Below, piece after piece: positions 9,396 through 19,681 of a stretch of DNA of 64,000 nucleotides. The notes below the pieces were generated by a model that was not told where the DNA came from, ran no database searches, and was given only the letters and a program-made list of their open reading frames with translations. The DNA comes from Ostreococcus lucimarinus CCE9901 (Eukaryota > Chlorophyta > Mamiellophyceae > Mamiellales > Bathycoccaceae). How positions within the stretch are numbered: position 1 is the stretch's first letter; every line of letters starts with the position of its first letter. Made by a program: the position numbers and the translations under genes. Location of the stretch: positions 248,001 through 312,000 of the forward strand of contig NC_009356.1 of NCBI RefSeq assembly GCF_000092065.1, read 5' to 3'.

Positions 9396-11104
9396 CTAGG
9401 GTGACGACGCGGGGTCAGTGAAAGAGACGCACCACATCTCGGCGGTGCCGCCTCGGGTCGCGCGCGTCGCGCCGCGGCGGAGGACGTCAGCGGCGAGGAC
9501 GCTCGCGCACGCCTCGCGTAGACACTCCGCGCACCAAGGTTCGGGATGGGACACCGCGCTCGAGAGCGCGGCGTGGTTTGCGTCAAATTTTAACGCTGGG
9601 ACTCGATCGATGTCGCCGAGGGTGAGGAGAACGTCGTCTCGGCGTTCGCCGCGCGCCGCGTCGACGAAGACGGCGGCGCGCGGGCTCGGGACGCTCGCGA
9701 GCGGGACGAATCGGCCTCCGGCTTTGCGTATCTTCGCACCGGAGACGAAGTGGTCGAGAGGACACGTTCCTGGAAGGTAGTTCTCGTCGTTCGCGCCCGG
9801 ATATCGACACTTTGCGCTGAACACGTCGTCATGGCCGCTCCAAACTTTGTCGCACCGACACGGCAGTGGGGGAATCGCAAGCGTGCGGTTGAGGGATACG
9901 GCGTACGCGAACGCCTTCACGAGCGCGCGAACGTTCGCGCTCGCGACAATGAGGTGGTCCTCAATCGTCGGTTCCTCGCTCGTCAAGTTTTGAGGCGCGA
10001 GTTCAAACGTGAGGAACTTTTCGTCCTCGCCCGCGGCGTCGTGCAGCGCCCACAAGCCAACCTCTTGAAACCTATACCGCTTCGCCTCTCCACCACTACC
10101 GTCGAACGTGTACGTCGCGTGCACGGCGTACGGTTTAACGTCATCCCAGACGCCGTCTTTTCGATTCACCCACTGCATGAAGTATCCGTGACCGTTCACG
10201 AAGAGTCGAAGCGGCAACGCGCCAATCGCGAACGGCGAACCGGTCGACGGCAACGGCGAACCCGATTGCAGCACTCGCGTCTTCGCCGACGCTCCCGGGG
10301 CAACATCTAGTCCCGGCCACGCATTTTCCTCGCGCACCATCTTGTTAAACACTTGTTGGTGCGTCGTGAGCTTTGAGTACGCCCCGTCCTTTGCCTGTAA
10401 ATTTCGCGCCCAGTCGCTCAAGAAATCCTTCCCCGCGCGCGTGTTCCTGATGAACATCATCCCAGTGTTGAAGATCCCGCGCATCGCGTATCTCGCTCCT
10501 AATTCCCAATCCATCGTCGGGCTTAAATTATCGCTGCTAATCATCACGTCCGCCCCGCGAATCTCCTCGCACCCGTCCACGTCGCCGCTCTCGCACTTGA
10601 AGTACGGCGCCGCGTCTCGAAGCCACACGACGTCGACGTCGGATAAAATCACGTCAAACCCGGCGTCGAGCACCGCGCGCAATTCCTTCACCATCAACGC
10701 GCAAAACTTCTTCCAACTCTCGCTCGCGTGATCCGCGGCGTCGTTCAAATCGCCGTACTCGGCGCGATACGTCGCCACGCCCAGCGCGCGCGCCGCGTCA
10801 TGCGTCTCCGCGTCCAACGCCACGAGCACCGGCCGCACGCGCGCGCGCGACGCCTCCGCGCCGCTCCCATCCCCCCCCTCGCCCGCGCGCGCCCGCATCG
10901 CGTGCGTCGCCCAATTCTTCGCCACGTCGAGCACCTTCGCGTCGGCGAACGCGACGACGACGACGTCCTCCCCCTCCCGCGCGCCGACGTCGCGCAGCGT
11001 CGCCGCCGCGCCCGCGACCTCGACCGCCGGCGTCGTCCTCGCCGCGCGCGCGTCGCCGATCGCGCCCGCGTCGCCGATCGCGTCCGTCGCCGCGTCCGTC
11101 GTCC

Positions 11105-11137
<33 letters not shown>

Positions 11138-11255
11138 GCGCGCCTCCCGCGCGCGTCCGCGTCGCCGCGACCGCGCACGCCGCGACGACGACGCACGCGA
11201 GCGCCCTGCGCGCGCGCCGCGCGCGCGACGCGCCCTCGCGCGCGCCCGCGCGCAT
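9396..11255 (-). CDS. GT77-family nucleotide-diphospho-sugar glycosyltransferase (XEG113/RRA-like), Golgi type II membrane protein
   Basis: The product has 619 aa from ATG 11255, chosen because it directly precedes a basic stretch and a hydrophobic signal anchor (RRALACVVVAACAVAATRT). The luminal part has the GT77 features: a Trp-Lys-Lys-Phe block (ESWKKFCALMVKELRAVLD), the metal-binding DXD in LSDVDVVWL (about residue 205), SSDNLSPTMDWELGARY, FNTGMMFIR, and THQQVFNKM. The long C-terminal part (VNGHGYFMQW, YAVHATYTF, RYRFQEVGLW, EEPTIEDHLIVASAN) matches the plant XEG113/RRA group, which adds arabinose to hydroxyproline-rich proteins. Donor and acceptor cannot be read from the sequence. An N-terminal extension to 11432 is open but only Arg/Ala-rich and is not favoured. 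The gene is divergent from Pol delta across less than 170 bp. Confidence 0.82.
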
Positions 11256-11422
11256 CGCGCCGCGCGCGCGCGTCTCGCGCGTCGGCGTCGTCGCGCGTCG
11301 CGCGCGCGCGTCCTCGCGTCGCGCGCGTCGCGCGAGACGCGCGCGACGTCCCCGCGGGCTCGCCGCGCGTCGCGCGCCGCGAGACGCGCGCGCGCGACGC
11401 CGCGAGACGCGACGAAGCGACG

Positions 11423-14400
11423 ATGGATTCAAACGCGTCGCGGCTGTCGCGACACATCGCGACGACGATGCGACGCGCGGCGCGCGCGAACGACGACGAC
11501 GCGACGAAGCGACGAAAGAGTGATCCCGATGACGACGCGCTGCTGCGCGACGCCGAGGACGCGCGCGACGACGACGACGACGGCGCGACGACGGGAGGCG
11601 CGCGCGCGACGGGGGACGACGGCGCGGAGGAGTACGCCGACGACGTCGATTACGACGAGGAGGAGGTGTACGCGCGGACGACGAACGGCGAGGGCGAAGG
11701 ATTGATCGATGTGCGAGCGGCGGATCGCGCGAATTGGGTGCGACGACCGCTGGCGCGGGCGGTGGACGCGACGCGGGACGCGCTGCTGTTTCAACAGTTG
11801 GACATCGATTACGCGGTGGAGAAGCCGCACGAGGGACTGGGGGCGCGACGGGCGAAAGGTGACGCCGCGGTGGTGCGGATGTTCGGGGTGACGAAAGAGG
11901 GACACAGCGTGTGCGCGCACGTGCACGGGTTCGAGCCGTATTTTTACGCGTCGGTGCCGGAAAATTTCGGCGAGGCGGATTGCGCGGCGTTCAGGCGACG
12001 TTTGAACGAGGAGGTGAGCGCGGCGAGGAAGAACGCGCCGGGAGTGCACGTCGTGGACGTGTCGCTCGAGAGGAAGCAGAGTTTGATGCATTATAGCGAC
12101 GTGAAGGATCGCTTGTTCGCCAAGATCACGATGGGGCTGCCGAATATGGTGAGCGCGGCGCGAGGGATTTTGGAAAAGGGATTCAGCGTGCCGGGGGTTC
12201 GGGACGGGGCGTTCACGACGTACCCGACGTTTGAGTCCAACATCGTGTACGCCTTGCGGTTTATGGTGGACTGCGCCGTGGTCGGTGGGAACTGGATCGA
12301 GTTTCCGGTGAATTCGTACACGGTTCGTGCGAAGAAGGCGTCGCACTGTCAAATCGAAGTGGACATCATGTACGACAAGCTCATCTCGCACCCGGCGGAG
12401 GGTGAGTACTCCAAGCTCGCCCCGTTTCGCATCTTATCCGTGGATATCGAGTGTGCGGGGCGTAAAGGCCACTTTCCCGACGCACAATTGGATCCGGTGA
12501 TTCAGATCGCGACTCTAGTCACCGAGCAAGGGAGCGATAAACCGATTATTCGAGCCGTGTGGACGCTCGATACGTGCGCTCCGATCGTCGGCGCTGACGT
12601 CTTGAGTTTTAAGGATGAGCGGGAACTGCTTCGGAACTGGGGTAATTTTCTTCGCGGGTGCGACCCGGATTTGTTGATCGGCTATAACATCGTCAATTTC
12701 GATTTCCCGTACTTGTTGGAGCGCGCCGAGAAGCTCGGCGTCGCCGACTTTCCGTACTGGGGACGCTTGATCGGCACCAAGGTGCGCATGCGCGACACGG
12801 TTTTCTCGTCCAAGGCGTACGGTACGCACGAAAGTAAAGAAATATCTTGCGAGGGACGCGTGCAATTCGACATGCTTCGCGCTATTCAGCGCGATTACAA
12901 GTTGTCTTCATATTCGCTCAACGCAGTTTCTGCGCATTTTTTGGGCGAGCAAAAAGAAGACGTGCACTACAGCGCTATCTCGGAGCTGCAAAACGGTACG
13001 CCCGAGACGAGACGGCGTTTAGCGGTGTACTGTTTGAAGGATGCGTATCTTCCGCAGAGATTGCTGGACAAGTTGATGTACATGTACAACTACATCGAAA
13101 TGGCTCGCGTCACCGGCGTGCCGCTGAATTACCTGTTGACTCGCGGTCAGTCCATCAAGGTCATGTCGCAGCTTTTGCGCAAGGCGAGGCAGCGAAACAT
13201 GCTGATTCCTCACCATGTGAAGCAGGGCGGTGGCAACGTTCAAGCGGAGGGTGGTGTCGCGTACGAAGGTGCGACGGTCTTAGACGCCAAGGCTGGTTAC
13301 TACGAGATGCCCATCGCGACGCTCGATTTCGCTTCGCTGTATCCATCCATCATGATGGCTCACAATCTGTGCTACTCGACTTTAGTGCCAAAGGATAAGG
13401 TGGGTAAGCTCAACCCGGATGATTACGGGACATCGCCATCGGGAGATACGTTCGTGAAGGCATCCAAGGTGAAGGGGATTTTGCCAGAAATTTTAGAGGA
13501 ACTCTTGGGGGCGCGTAAACGCGCCAAGGCTGATCTTAAAAAAGCCACTGATCCGTTGCAAAAAGCGGTCTTAGACGGTCGCCAGCTCGCGCTGAAAGTC
13601 TCAGCAAACTCTGTGTACGGTTTCACCGGTGCCATGGTCGGACAGCTGCCTTGCCTCGAAATTTCTTCTTCAACGACGGCGTACGGCCGTACGATGATTG
13701 ATCACACGAAGAAAATGGTGGAAGAGAAGTATCGAACCGTGAATGGATACACTGGAAATGCCGAGGTCATTTATGGTGATACCGACTCCGTGATGATCAA
13801 GTTCAATACGCCGGATTTGGCGGAGTCTATGAAACTCGGTGAAGAAGCCGCGGTGTACGTCTCTGAGACGTTCTTGAAGCCTATCAAACTCGAATTCGAA
13901 AAGGTGTACTGGCCATATCTCTTGATTAGCAAGAAGCGCTACGCTGGTTTACTCTGGACGAACACTGAAAATTACGACAAGATGGACACCAAAGGTATCG
14001 AGACCGTGCGTCGCGATAACTGTTTGCTCGTGCGACAAGTCATCGAGACGGTTTTGGAGAAGATTTTGAAGCAGCGAGATGTGCAGGGCGCGGTGAAATA
14101 CGTGCAGAGTACGATCGCAGACTTGCTCATGAATAGATTAGATTTCTCACAGCTCGTGATCACGAAGGGTTTCACAAAAGAAGCAGACTCGTATGGGGTC
14201 AAGATGGCACACATAGAGCTCGCGCAGCGCATGCGCCAGCGCGATCCCGCCACCGCGCCGGTAGTCGGCGATCGTATCGCGTACGTCATCATTAAAGCGG
14301 CGAAGAACGCAAAGGCGTATGAAAAGTCAGAGGATCCGATTTTTGCTTTGGACAACAACTTACCCATCGATACGAAGCACTATTTGGATCACTACTTGAC

Positions 14401-14827
14401 CAAGCCTCTGCTGCGTATTTTCGAGCCCATCTTGCACAACGCGCAATCCGTACTGTTGCACGGCGAGCACACGCGTCGCATCGCGCAGCCGACGCCGACT
14501 GCGAAAGCTGGCGGAATCATGCAGTTTGCCAAGATTCGTTTAAGCTGTATCGGTTGCCGCGCACCGATATCGGATGAGAAAATGTCCAAGTCGCTGTGCA
14601 AGAATTGCCTCAACGACGAATCGCAGCACCTGAGAAAAGCGCTCGCCTCCGTGAACAACCTCGAGGGAGACTTCAACCGGCTTTGGACGCAGTGTCAGCG
14701 GTGCCAAGGCTCACTTCACCAGGACGTCCTCTGCACATCGCGGGATTGTCCCATTTTCTACCGTCGCAAAAAAGTCCAAAAAGATTTAACCGAAGCCACG
14801 GCGCAGCTGCGACGTTTCGATTGGTGA
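11423..14827 (+). CDS. POLD1: DNA polymerase delta catalytic subunit
   Basis: This is the lagging-strand replicative polymerase with proofreading (1134 aa). The N-terminus is an acidic, disordered leader. The exonuclease motifs are intact: Exo I SVDIECAGRKG (D341, E343), Exo II IGYNIVNFDFPYL, Exo III YCLKDAYLP. The family B polymerase motifs are also intact: A DFASLYPSIM, B KVSANSVYGFTG, C YGDTDSVM (about 784-790). The C-terminus has CysA (CIGC ... CKNC, from about residue 1042) and CysB (CQRC ... CTSRDC); in this family CysB ligates a 4Fe-4S cluster. Length matches relatives (about 1080-1130 aa). ATG 11468 is an alternative start. Two copies of a 17-bp repeat follow the stop. Confidence 0.97.
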   Translation: MDSNASRLSRHIATTMRRAARANDDDATKRRKSDPDDDALLRDAEDARDDDDDGATTGGARATGDDGAEEYADDVDYDEEEVYARTTNGEGEGLIDVRAADRANWVRRPLARAVDATRDALLFQQLDIDYAVEKPHEGLGARRAKGDAAVVRMFGVTKEGHSVCAHVHGFEPYFYASVPENFGEADCAAFRRRLNEEVSAARKNAPGVHVVDVSLERKQSLMHYSDVKDRLFAKITMGLPNMVSAARGILEKGFSVPGVRDGAFTTYPTFESNIVYALRFMVDCAVVGGNWIEFPVNSYTVRAKKASHCQIEVDIMYDKLISHPAEGEYSKLAPFRILSVDIECAGRKGHFPDAQLDPVIQIATLVTEQGSDKPIIRAVWTLDTCAPIVGADVLSFKDERELLRNWGNFLRGCDPDLLIGYNIVNFDFPYLLERAEKLGVADFPYWGRLIGTKVRMRDTVFSSKAYGTHESKEISCEGRVQFDMLRAIQRDYKLSSYSLNAVSAHFLGEQKEDVHYSAISELQNGTPETRRRLAVYCLKDAYLPQRLLDKLMYMYNYIEMARVTGVPLNYLLTRGQSIKVMSQLLRKARQRNMLIPHHVKQGGGNVQAEGGVAYEGATVLDAKAGYYEMPIATLDFASLYPSIMMAHNLCYSTLVPKDKVGKLNPDDYGTSPSGDTFVKASKVKGILPEILEELLGARKRAKADLKKATDPLQKAVLDGRQLALKVSANSVYGFTGAMVGQLPCLEISSSTTAYGRTMIDHTKKMVEEKYRTVNGYTGNAEVIYGDTDSVMIKFNTPDLAESMKLGEEAAVYVSETFLKPIKLEFEKVYWPYLLISKKRYAGLLWTNTENYDKMDTKGIETVRRDNCLLVRQVIETVLEKILKQRDVQGAVKYVQSTIADLLMNRLDFSQLVITKGFTKEADSYGVKMAHIELAQRMRQRDPATAPVVGDRIAYVIIKAAKNAKAYEKSEDPIFALDNNLPIDTKHYLDHYLTKPLLRIFEPILHNAQSVLLHGEHTRRIAQPTPTAKAGGIMQFAKIRLSCIGCRAPISDEKMSKSLCKNCLNDESQHLRKALASVNNLEGDFNRLWTQCQRCQGSLHQDVLCTSRDCPIFYRRKKVQKDLTEATAQLRRFDW

Positions 14828-14837
14828 GCGCGACGAA

Positions 14838-14878
14838 GATTCCCGACGCGATAGTCGAGTCGATTCCCGACGCGATAG
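14838..14878. repeat. 17-bp direct repeat after the Pol delta stop
   Basis: GATTCCCGACGCGATAG occurs at 14838-14854 and again at 14862-14878, 24 bp apart, beginning 11 bp after the POLD1 stop codon. It lies in the 3' flank. No function can be read from it. Confidence 0.8.
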
Positions 14879-15037
14879 CCAAGTCTGCATTGAAAACCAC
14901 TCACCGCGCGCACAGCAACGAACGAACCGCGACGTAGGTCTCGACGAGCGAATCGCCGCGCGCTCGCCGCTTTTCGCGTCGCCGCCTCGCTCCAATCCAA
15001 AATCCAATTCGCCCGCACACCCCCCCGCGTCGCCGCG

Positions 15038-16660
15038 ATGTCCGCGCCGCGCTCGCCCGACGCGCCGATGATCGACGACCGTTACGTCTTGCTCGCCAAG
15101 GTCGGTCGCGGCGCCACGGGCGAGGTGTACAAGGCGCGCGACGTCCGCACCGACGCAACCGTCGCGGTGAAACTCGTCGACCTGGAAGACGCCGAGGACG
15201 ACGTCGCGGACATCCAGCGCGAGATATCCACGCTCGCGCAGTGCGCGAGCCCGTACGTGACGAAATATCTCGCGAGCGCGCTGGTGCGAGGGACGAGCAA
15301 GCTGGCGATCGTGATGGAGTACATGGCGGGAGGGAGCGCGCGACACCTCGCGGACGAGGCGGCGAAAGGAGAGGGCGAGACGACGGCGATCGAGGACGAA
15401 GCGAAGGTTGGATTGGAAGAGGGAGAGATATCGTACATCACCAGGGACGTGCTGCGGGCGTTGGAGTACTTGCACGAGGAGGGGAAGATTCATCGAGACG
15501 TGAAGGCGGCGAACGTGTTGCTGACGGAGGGCGGCGAGGCGCGATTGGCGGATTTCGGTGTGAGCGGACAGATGACGCACACGTTAGGAGCGCGGAGGAA
15601 AACGTTCACGGGGACGCCGTTTTGGATGGCGCCCGAGGTGATTCAAGGTGGGGAAGGGTACGATGAGAAGGCGGATATTTGGAGCTTGGGCATTACGTGT
15701 TACGAGTTGGCGTTGGGCGCCGCGCCGCACGCGGATTTACATCCGATGCGCGTGTTGTTCGTGATCCCTAAAAATGACGCTCCTCGACTGCCAGATGATG
15801 GGAGATTTAGCGCAGATTTTCAAGACTTCGTGGCTAAGTGCTTACAAAAAGATGCGAAAGCGAGGCCGAGTGCGAGAGAGTTGTTGAACCATCCATTCGC
15901 GAAACAATTCGATGGCGCGGCTGTGGACACGTTGAAGGCTCGAGTTGAAAAACATATTTCTTTGACGGAAGGAGATGCGTCGCAAGCCAGCGGCGCGGAG
16001 ACCGCGTTAGCACAAAAGCAGACGAGTAAAGCTGCGCCGACTTGGGACTTCGGCGAAGATTCGCTCGGGAGGAAGTTTTCGAAGCAGCAACTGGAACAGC
16101 AACAGGCGCAAACGCAAGATGTTGAAATCGCTTCCGATCACGGCGGAAGTTCGATTTATCAATCCATGGGCGGGACGATTCGCATGGCGAGTCGCCCTTC
16201 GATGGAGGGTACGGACGACGATGCGGATGCTAGCTCCATGGGAACCGCCACGGTTGGCACGGAGAGCTCTCGAGGCGCTCAAACGCGTTACAAGCTCGAC
16301 GATATCCTCGACAGTGGCACGGTGTACACACCTCTGATGCAGAGTCTGATCGCGCCGGCGTTCGAGCGGGTACAAACGAGCAACGACGCTGGTGCTGCCG
16401 CAGCTCTGGCCGCCGCCGAAGCTTTGGACAAGCTTGAAATCGTCTCGCCAGGCTCGCTCGCGTCCTTCGTACAAGCCGTCATGTACGAGCTGTCGACGAG
16501 TCAGGACGAGTCGATGCGAGGTTTGAAGTCGCGCGCGTCTAAGTTGTTCGGTGGTACGAGCGAAGATTCAGTTGCGGTCTCTAACGGCGGTCGATCCGTC
16601 GTGGCCAATTACCTGCTGCAGCGTTGGCAAGCAGACGTGCGCAAACAAGCGCAGAAATAG
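15038..16660 (+). CDS. STE20-like Ser/Thr protein kinase (GCK/MST type)
   Basis: The product has 540 aa and starts at an ATG that gives a short leader before the kinase domain (about 16-285). All catalytic motifs are present: glycine loop VGRGATGEVY, VAVK (K45), IHRDVKAANVL, DFGVSGQ, the STE20 signature GTPFWMAPEVIQ, and DIWSLGITCYELA. The C-terminal 250 residues are low complexity with a Gln-rich run (KQQLEQQQAQTQ) and an Ala-rich helix; a scaffold-binding tail is possible but not recognised. Relatives act in MAPK, Hippo/MEN or volume-stress pathways; the branch cannot be decided from the sequence. An activation-loop Thr is present in KTFTGT. The gene is followed by a tight convergent gap of 57 bp. 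Confidence 0.9.
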   Translation: MSAPRSPDAPMIDDRYVLLAKVGRGATGEVYKARDVRTDATVAVKLVDLEDAEDDVADIQREISTLAQCASPYVTKYLASALVRGTSKLAIVMEYMAGGSARHLADEAAKGEGETTAIEDEAKVGLEEGEISYITRDVLRALEYLHEEGKIHRDVKAANVLLTEGGEARLADFGVSGQMTHTLGARRKTFTGTPFWMAPEVIQGGEGYDEKADIWSLGITCYELALGAAPHADLHPMRVLFVIPKNDAPRLPDDGRFSADFQDFVAKCLQKDAKARPSARELLNHPFAKQFDGAAVDTLKARVEKHISLTEGDASQASGAETALAQKQTSKAAPTWDFGEDSLGRKFSKQQLEQQQAQTQDVEIASDHGGSSIYQSMGGTIRMASRPSMEGTDDDADASSMGTATVGTESSRGAQTRYKLDDILDSGTVYTPLMQSLIAPAFERVQTSNDAGAAAALAAAEALDKLEIVSPGSLASFVQAVMYELSTSQDESMRGLKSRASKLFGGTSEDSVAVSNGGRSVVANYLLQRWQADVRKQAQK

Positions 16661-16717
16661 CCCATTCTAGTACAAGTAGTACATCATACTGTTGCAACGC
16701 TACTTCTAACGCTATAG

Positions 16718-19516
16718 CTAAGTTCGTCGAAACTTTTGATACATTTCCAACAGTTCGCGGTGCGGCGGAGGGCTCGGACGCACGCGCGTCATCGCCGTGG
16801 CGACGTGACGGGCAAAGACTCTGTCGGCGTCGATGCTCTCCTCCAGCGCCGCCAGCGCAGCCTCTCGGGATATCGCGGACAGGTCTGCACCCGTATAACC
16901 ATGAGTCGACATCGCGGCCAAGCTCAAATCGACGTCATCCGCAAGCGGCGTATTCTTAAATTGCACTCGCAGAATAGCCATTCGATCTTCGGACGACTGC
17001 GGCGGCGGCACGTAGAGCAGGCGATCGAATCGGCCGGGGCGCAACAGTGCGCCGTCGACTAAGTCGGGACGGTTAGTCGCCGCGACAACAGTCACGTTCG
17101 TCGTCGGGGATAAGCCATCCATCTCTCCAAGGAGCTGCGTGATGACGCGGTCCTGCACGGAGGGCGCGCCGCCTTGTTCGCCACCGCCGCGTGTGCCGGC
17201 CAATCCGTCTACCTCATCTATGAATATCACTGAAGGAGCGGATGTCCTGGCGCGGGAAAACACCGCGCGCACGGCTTTTTCAGAGTCTCCTACCCATTTT
17301 GAAAACAGCTCAGATCCCTTAATGGAGATGAAATTGCGTCCCGACGCGCTCGCCACCGCTCGCGCCAGCATTGTCTTGCTACACCCGGGAGGGCCGTATA
17401 GCAGAATACCTTTAGGCGGCGAAGCTCCGACGCGCTTCATTGCGTCTGGATGCTTCTCCGCCCACTCAACGGCTTCTTTCAAGCGATCCTTTACTTCGTC
17501 AAGACCTCCGACGTCGTCCCAAGCGACGTTTGGAACTTCGATGGCTACTTCGCGCAACGCGCTCGGCCGGACTTTCACGCGCGCGTGCTCGAAATCGTCC
17601 ATAATCACTCGCTCGTCACGAGATGATATGTCGATGTCGCCAATCGCACGTGCGACGCCGTCGACATCATCGCTGACGCCGGATGACCGCTTGGACGTTT
17701 TTTCGATCACGCGAGTCAGCGCGCGCATCGCCGCGTTTTGGCACAGCGACGCGATGTCGGCGCCGACGAACCCGTGCGCTCGTCGCGCGAGATCCACGAT
17801 GTATTCCTCAGTCAAATCGTGATTTAAACCACGAAGATGCGTTTGAAGAATTTCTAATCGATCGCTGGGCGTGGGCACGCCCACTTCGAGCTCGCGATCG
17901 AATCTTCCAGGGCGCCGAAGAGAGCGTTCGATTGCGTCCGGTCTATTCGTCGTCGCGATGACGACGACGCGATCGAGCTCGGGAACGTTCGATGATGTAC
18001 CGTCAAATATGGCGAGCATCGTGGCGACGATTCGCGACGACATCATATCGTCTCCCCCCGAGGACTGATTGCGCGCGGGAGCGATGGCGTCGAGTTCGTC
18101 GAGCAGCACCACGCTCGGGGCTGCTTTCACCGCGGCGAGAAAGACGCCGCGAAGCGCCTCTTCGCTCTCTCCCATGTGCGCGCTCACGAGCTCTGGACCG
18201 TTCACGACGAACAATTTTGCGTTCGATGCTTGCGCGGCGGCGCGCGCGAGACGCGTTTTCCCCGAACCCGGCGGTCCGTAAAGTAACACTCCCCGAGGCG
18301 GCTTCACTCCGCATCGCGTGAACACCTCTGGGCTTTCGAGTGGCAGCGTCACGAGCTCGCGCAGCGCCGCTTCGTGGTCAGCCACGCCACCGAGACTATC
18401 GAACGAGACATCTTGCGACATCGCCACTCGAGACGCGCGCTTCACCGCGGACGCGACAACGTCGTCGTCGTCGTCATCTGACTCGCTCGCTCCGTCGCTC
18501 GACGACGCGTCGTCGCCGCCTTCCTCGCGCGGGTACAAAACGATGCGCGTCCTCGCCGAAATCTCCACGCCCCTGTCACCGACATCGGGCTCGAGCCGAA
18601 TCACTTTGAACATCGCGCTCGTCCCGAGCAATGGCAAGCGCACGAGATTCCCGACCAACAGTCCGCGGCCGTCCAGCGCGCGTCTGGCGAGCGCTTCCAA
18701 AATACCGCGCTGCCGCGCCGCCGTTCGCCCACCGCCTCCCGCGCGTAGTCCACGCTCGAGCCACACCGCGGCCTCTCCGCCGACGTCCAACTCGAGCGCC
18801 CAAAGCTTCAAATGGGCCACGATTTCACCCTCCGCCTCGAACGCGTCAATCGGTCCAGCCGCGTCCCGTCGCGTCTGCGCGCTCAAAATCGTCCCGCCCG
18901 ACGGGCACCCCATCGATAACCAAACCTTCCGCGAAAGCGACACGCCGTCGTCCCCTAAACCCGCGGTCGGCCACGCGCGCGCCAACACCACGCGCGCGCC
19001 GCACGTCTCGTCTTCGTCGTCTTCATCGCGATCCGCGTCGACGTCCAAGTTTAACGCGCGCCGCGCCGCCGCCGCGTGCGTCGTCGCGCGCGTCGCCCTC
19101 TCATCACCATTCTCCACCATTTCCACCCGCGTCGCCGCCCGCGCGTCGCCCGCGTCGCTGGTTTTCGTTTTCCCTCTCCCTCGCTTCGGCGTCGCGAGCG
19201 TCGCGCCGTCGTTTCCGTCTTCTCGCCGCGCGTAGCTTCGCAACTCGACCCACGCGCCCGCGCGAGCGCCGACCGCCCGCGCGAGCTTCGCCGACATCAC
19301 GCAGTGCGCGTGCGCGCCCGCGCCCTGCGCCACGGGCTCGCGCGCGTCGACGCGCATCGCGCGAACGCCGTCGGGGAGGTAGACGACGCCATCGTCGCTC
19401 GTCAAAGACGCCGACGCGACCGCCGCCGGGACGCATTCGTCGGGAGAATCGTCGCGGTGTCGCCCGCGCGCGCGACGCGCGGGCGAACGCGCGCGTCTGG
19501 ACGCGCGCGACGCCAT
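16718..19516 (-). CDS. Tandem AAA ATPase, CIP111/AFG2 (SPATA5) type
   Basis: This is a CDC48-related double AAA protein (932 aa). It has an N-terminal Cdc48-like region, a first ATPase domain with Walker A GPPGSGKT (about residue 410) and Walker B VVLLDELDA, and a second with Walker A GPPGCSKT (about 706) and Walker B VIFIDEVDG. The second Walker A with CSK in place of GTGK is the mark of the AFG2/Drg1/SPATA5/CIP111 branch. In yeast this branch strips Rlp24 from pre-60S ribosomes; in plants CIP111 binds calmodulin. Arginine fingers are present (LRRPGRFDRE, LRPGRFDRLLY). Start 19516 was preferred over 19603 because the extra 29 residues have no conserved look. A 60S-maturation role is inferred. 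Confidence 0.9.
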   Translation of the reverse strand: MASRASRRARSPARRARGRHRDDSPDECVPAAVASASLTSDDGVVYLPDGVRAMRVDAREPVAQGAGAHAHCVMSAKLARAVGARAGAWVELRSYARREDGNDGATLATPKRGRGKTKTSDAGDARAATRVEMVENGDERATRATTHAAAARRALNLDVDADRDEDDEDETCGARVVLARAWPTAGLGDDGVSLSRKVWLSMGCPSGGTILSAQTRRDAAGPIDAFEAEGEIVAHLKLWALELDVGGEAAVWLERGLRAGGGGRTAARQRGILEALARRALDGRGLLVGNLVRLPLLGTSAMFKVIRLEPDVGDRGVEISARTRIVLYPREEGGDDASSSDGASESDDDDDDVVASAVKRASRVAMSQDVSFDSLGGVADHEAALRELVTLPLESPEVFTRCGVKPPRGVLLYGPPGSGKTRLARAAAQASNAKLFVVNGPELVSAHMGESEEALRGVFLAAVKAAPSVVLLDELDAIAPARNQSSGGDDMMSSRIVATMLAIFDGTSSNVPELDRVVVIATTNRPDAIERSLRRPGRFDRELEVGVPTPSDRLEILQTHLRGLNHDLTEEYIVDLARRAHGFVGADIASLCQNAAMRALTRVIEKTSKRSSGVSDDVDGVARAIGDIDISSRDERVIMDDFEHARVKVRPSALREVAIEVPNVAWDDVGGLDEVKDRLKEAVEWAEKHPDAMKRVGASPPKGILLYGPPGCSKTMLARAVASASGRNFISIKGSELFSKWVGDSEKAVRAVFSRARTSAPSVIFIDEVDGLAGTRGGGEQGGAPSVQDRVITQLLGEMDGLSPTTNVTVVAATNRPDLVDGALLRPGRFDRLLYVPPPQSSEDRMAILRVQFKNTPLADDVDLSLAAMSTHGYTGADLSAISREAALAALEESIDADRVFARHVATAMTRVRPSPPPHRELLEMYQKFRRT

Positions 19517-19681
19517 CGCGCACGTCGTGCGCGCGCGCGCGCGGTCGTTCGCGGGCGCGCGCGGCGGTGTGCAGCTCGAAATCGATGGACGATTGAGATA
19601 CAAAAAGAAAAGCGTCGTTACAACAAAATGCGCGTACGCGCGGCGCTTAAAGGCGCGACGATCGACGATGACGACGATCTA

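Noticed and set aside
10728-11705. Long plus-strand open frame opposite the GT77 gene
   Set aside because: It is almost only Arg and Ala, arises from CpG-rich codons of the antisense gene, and overlaps the start of POLD1 in another frame.
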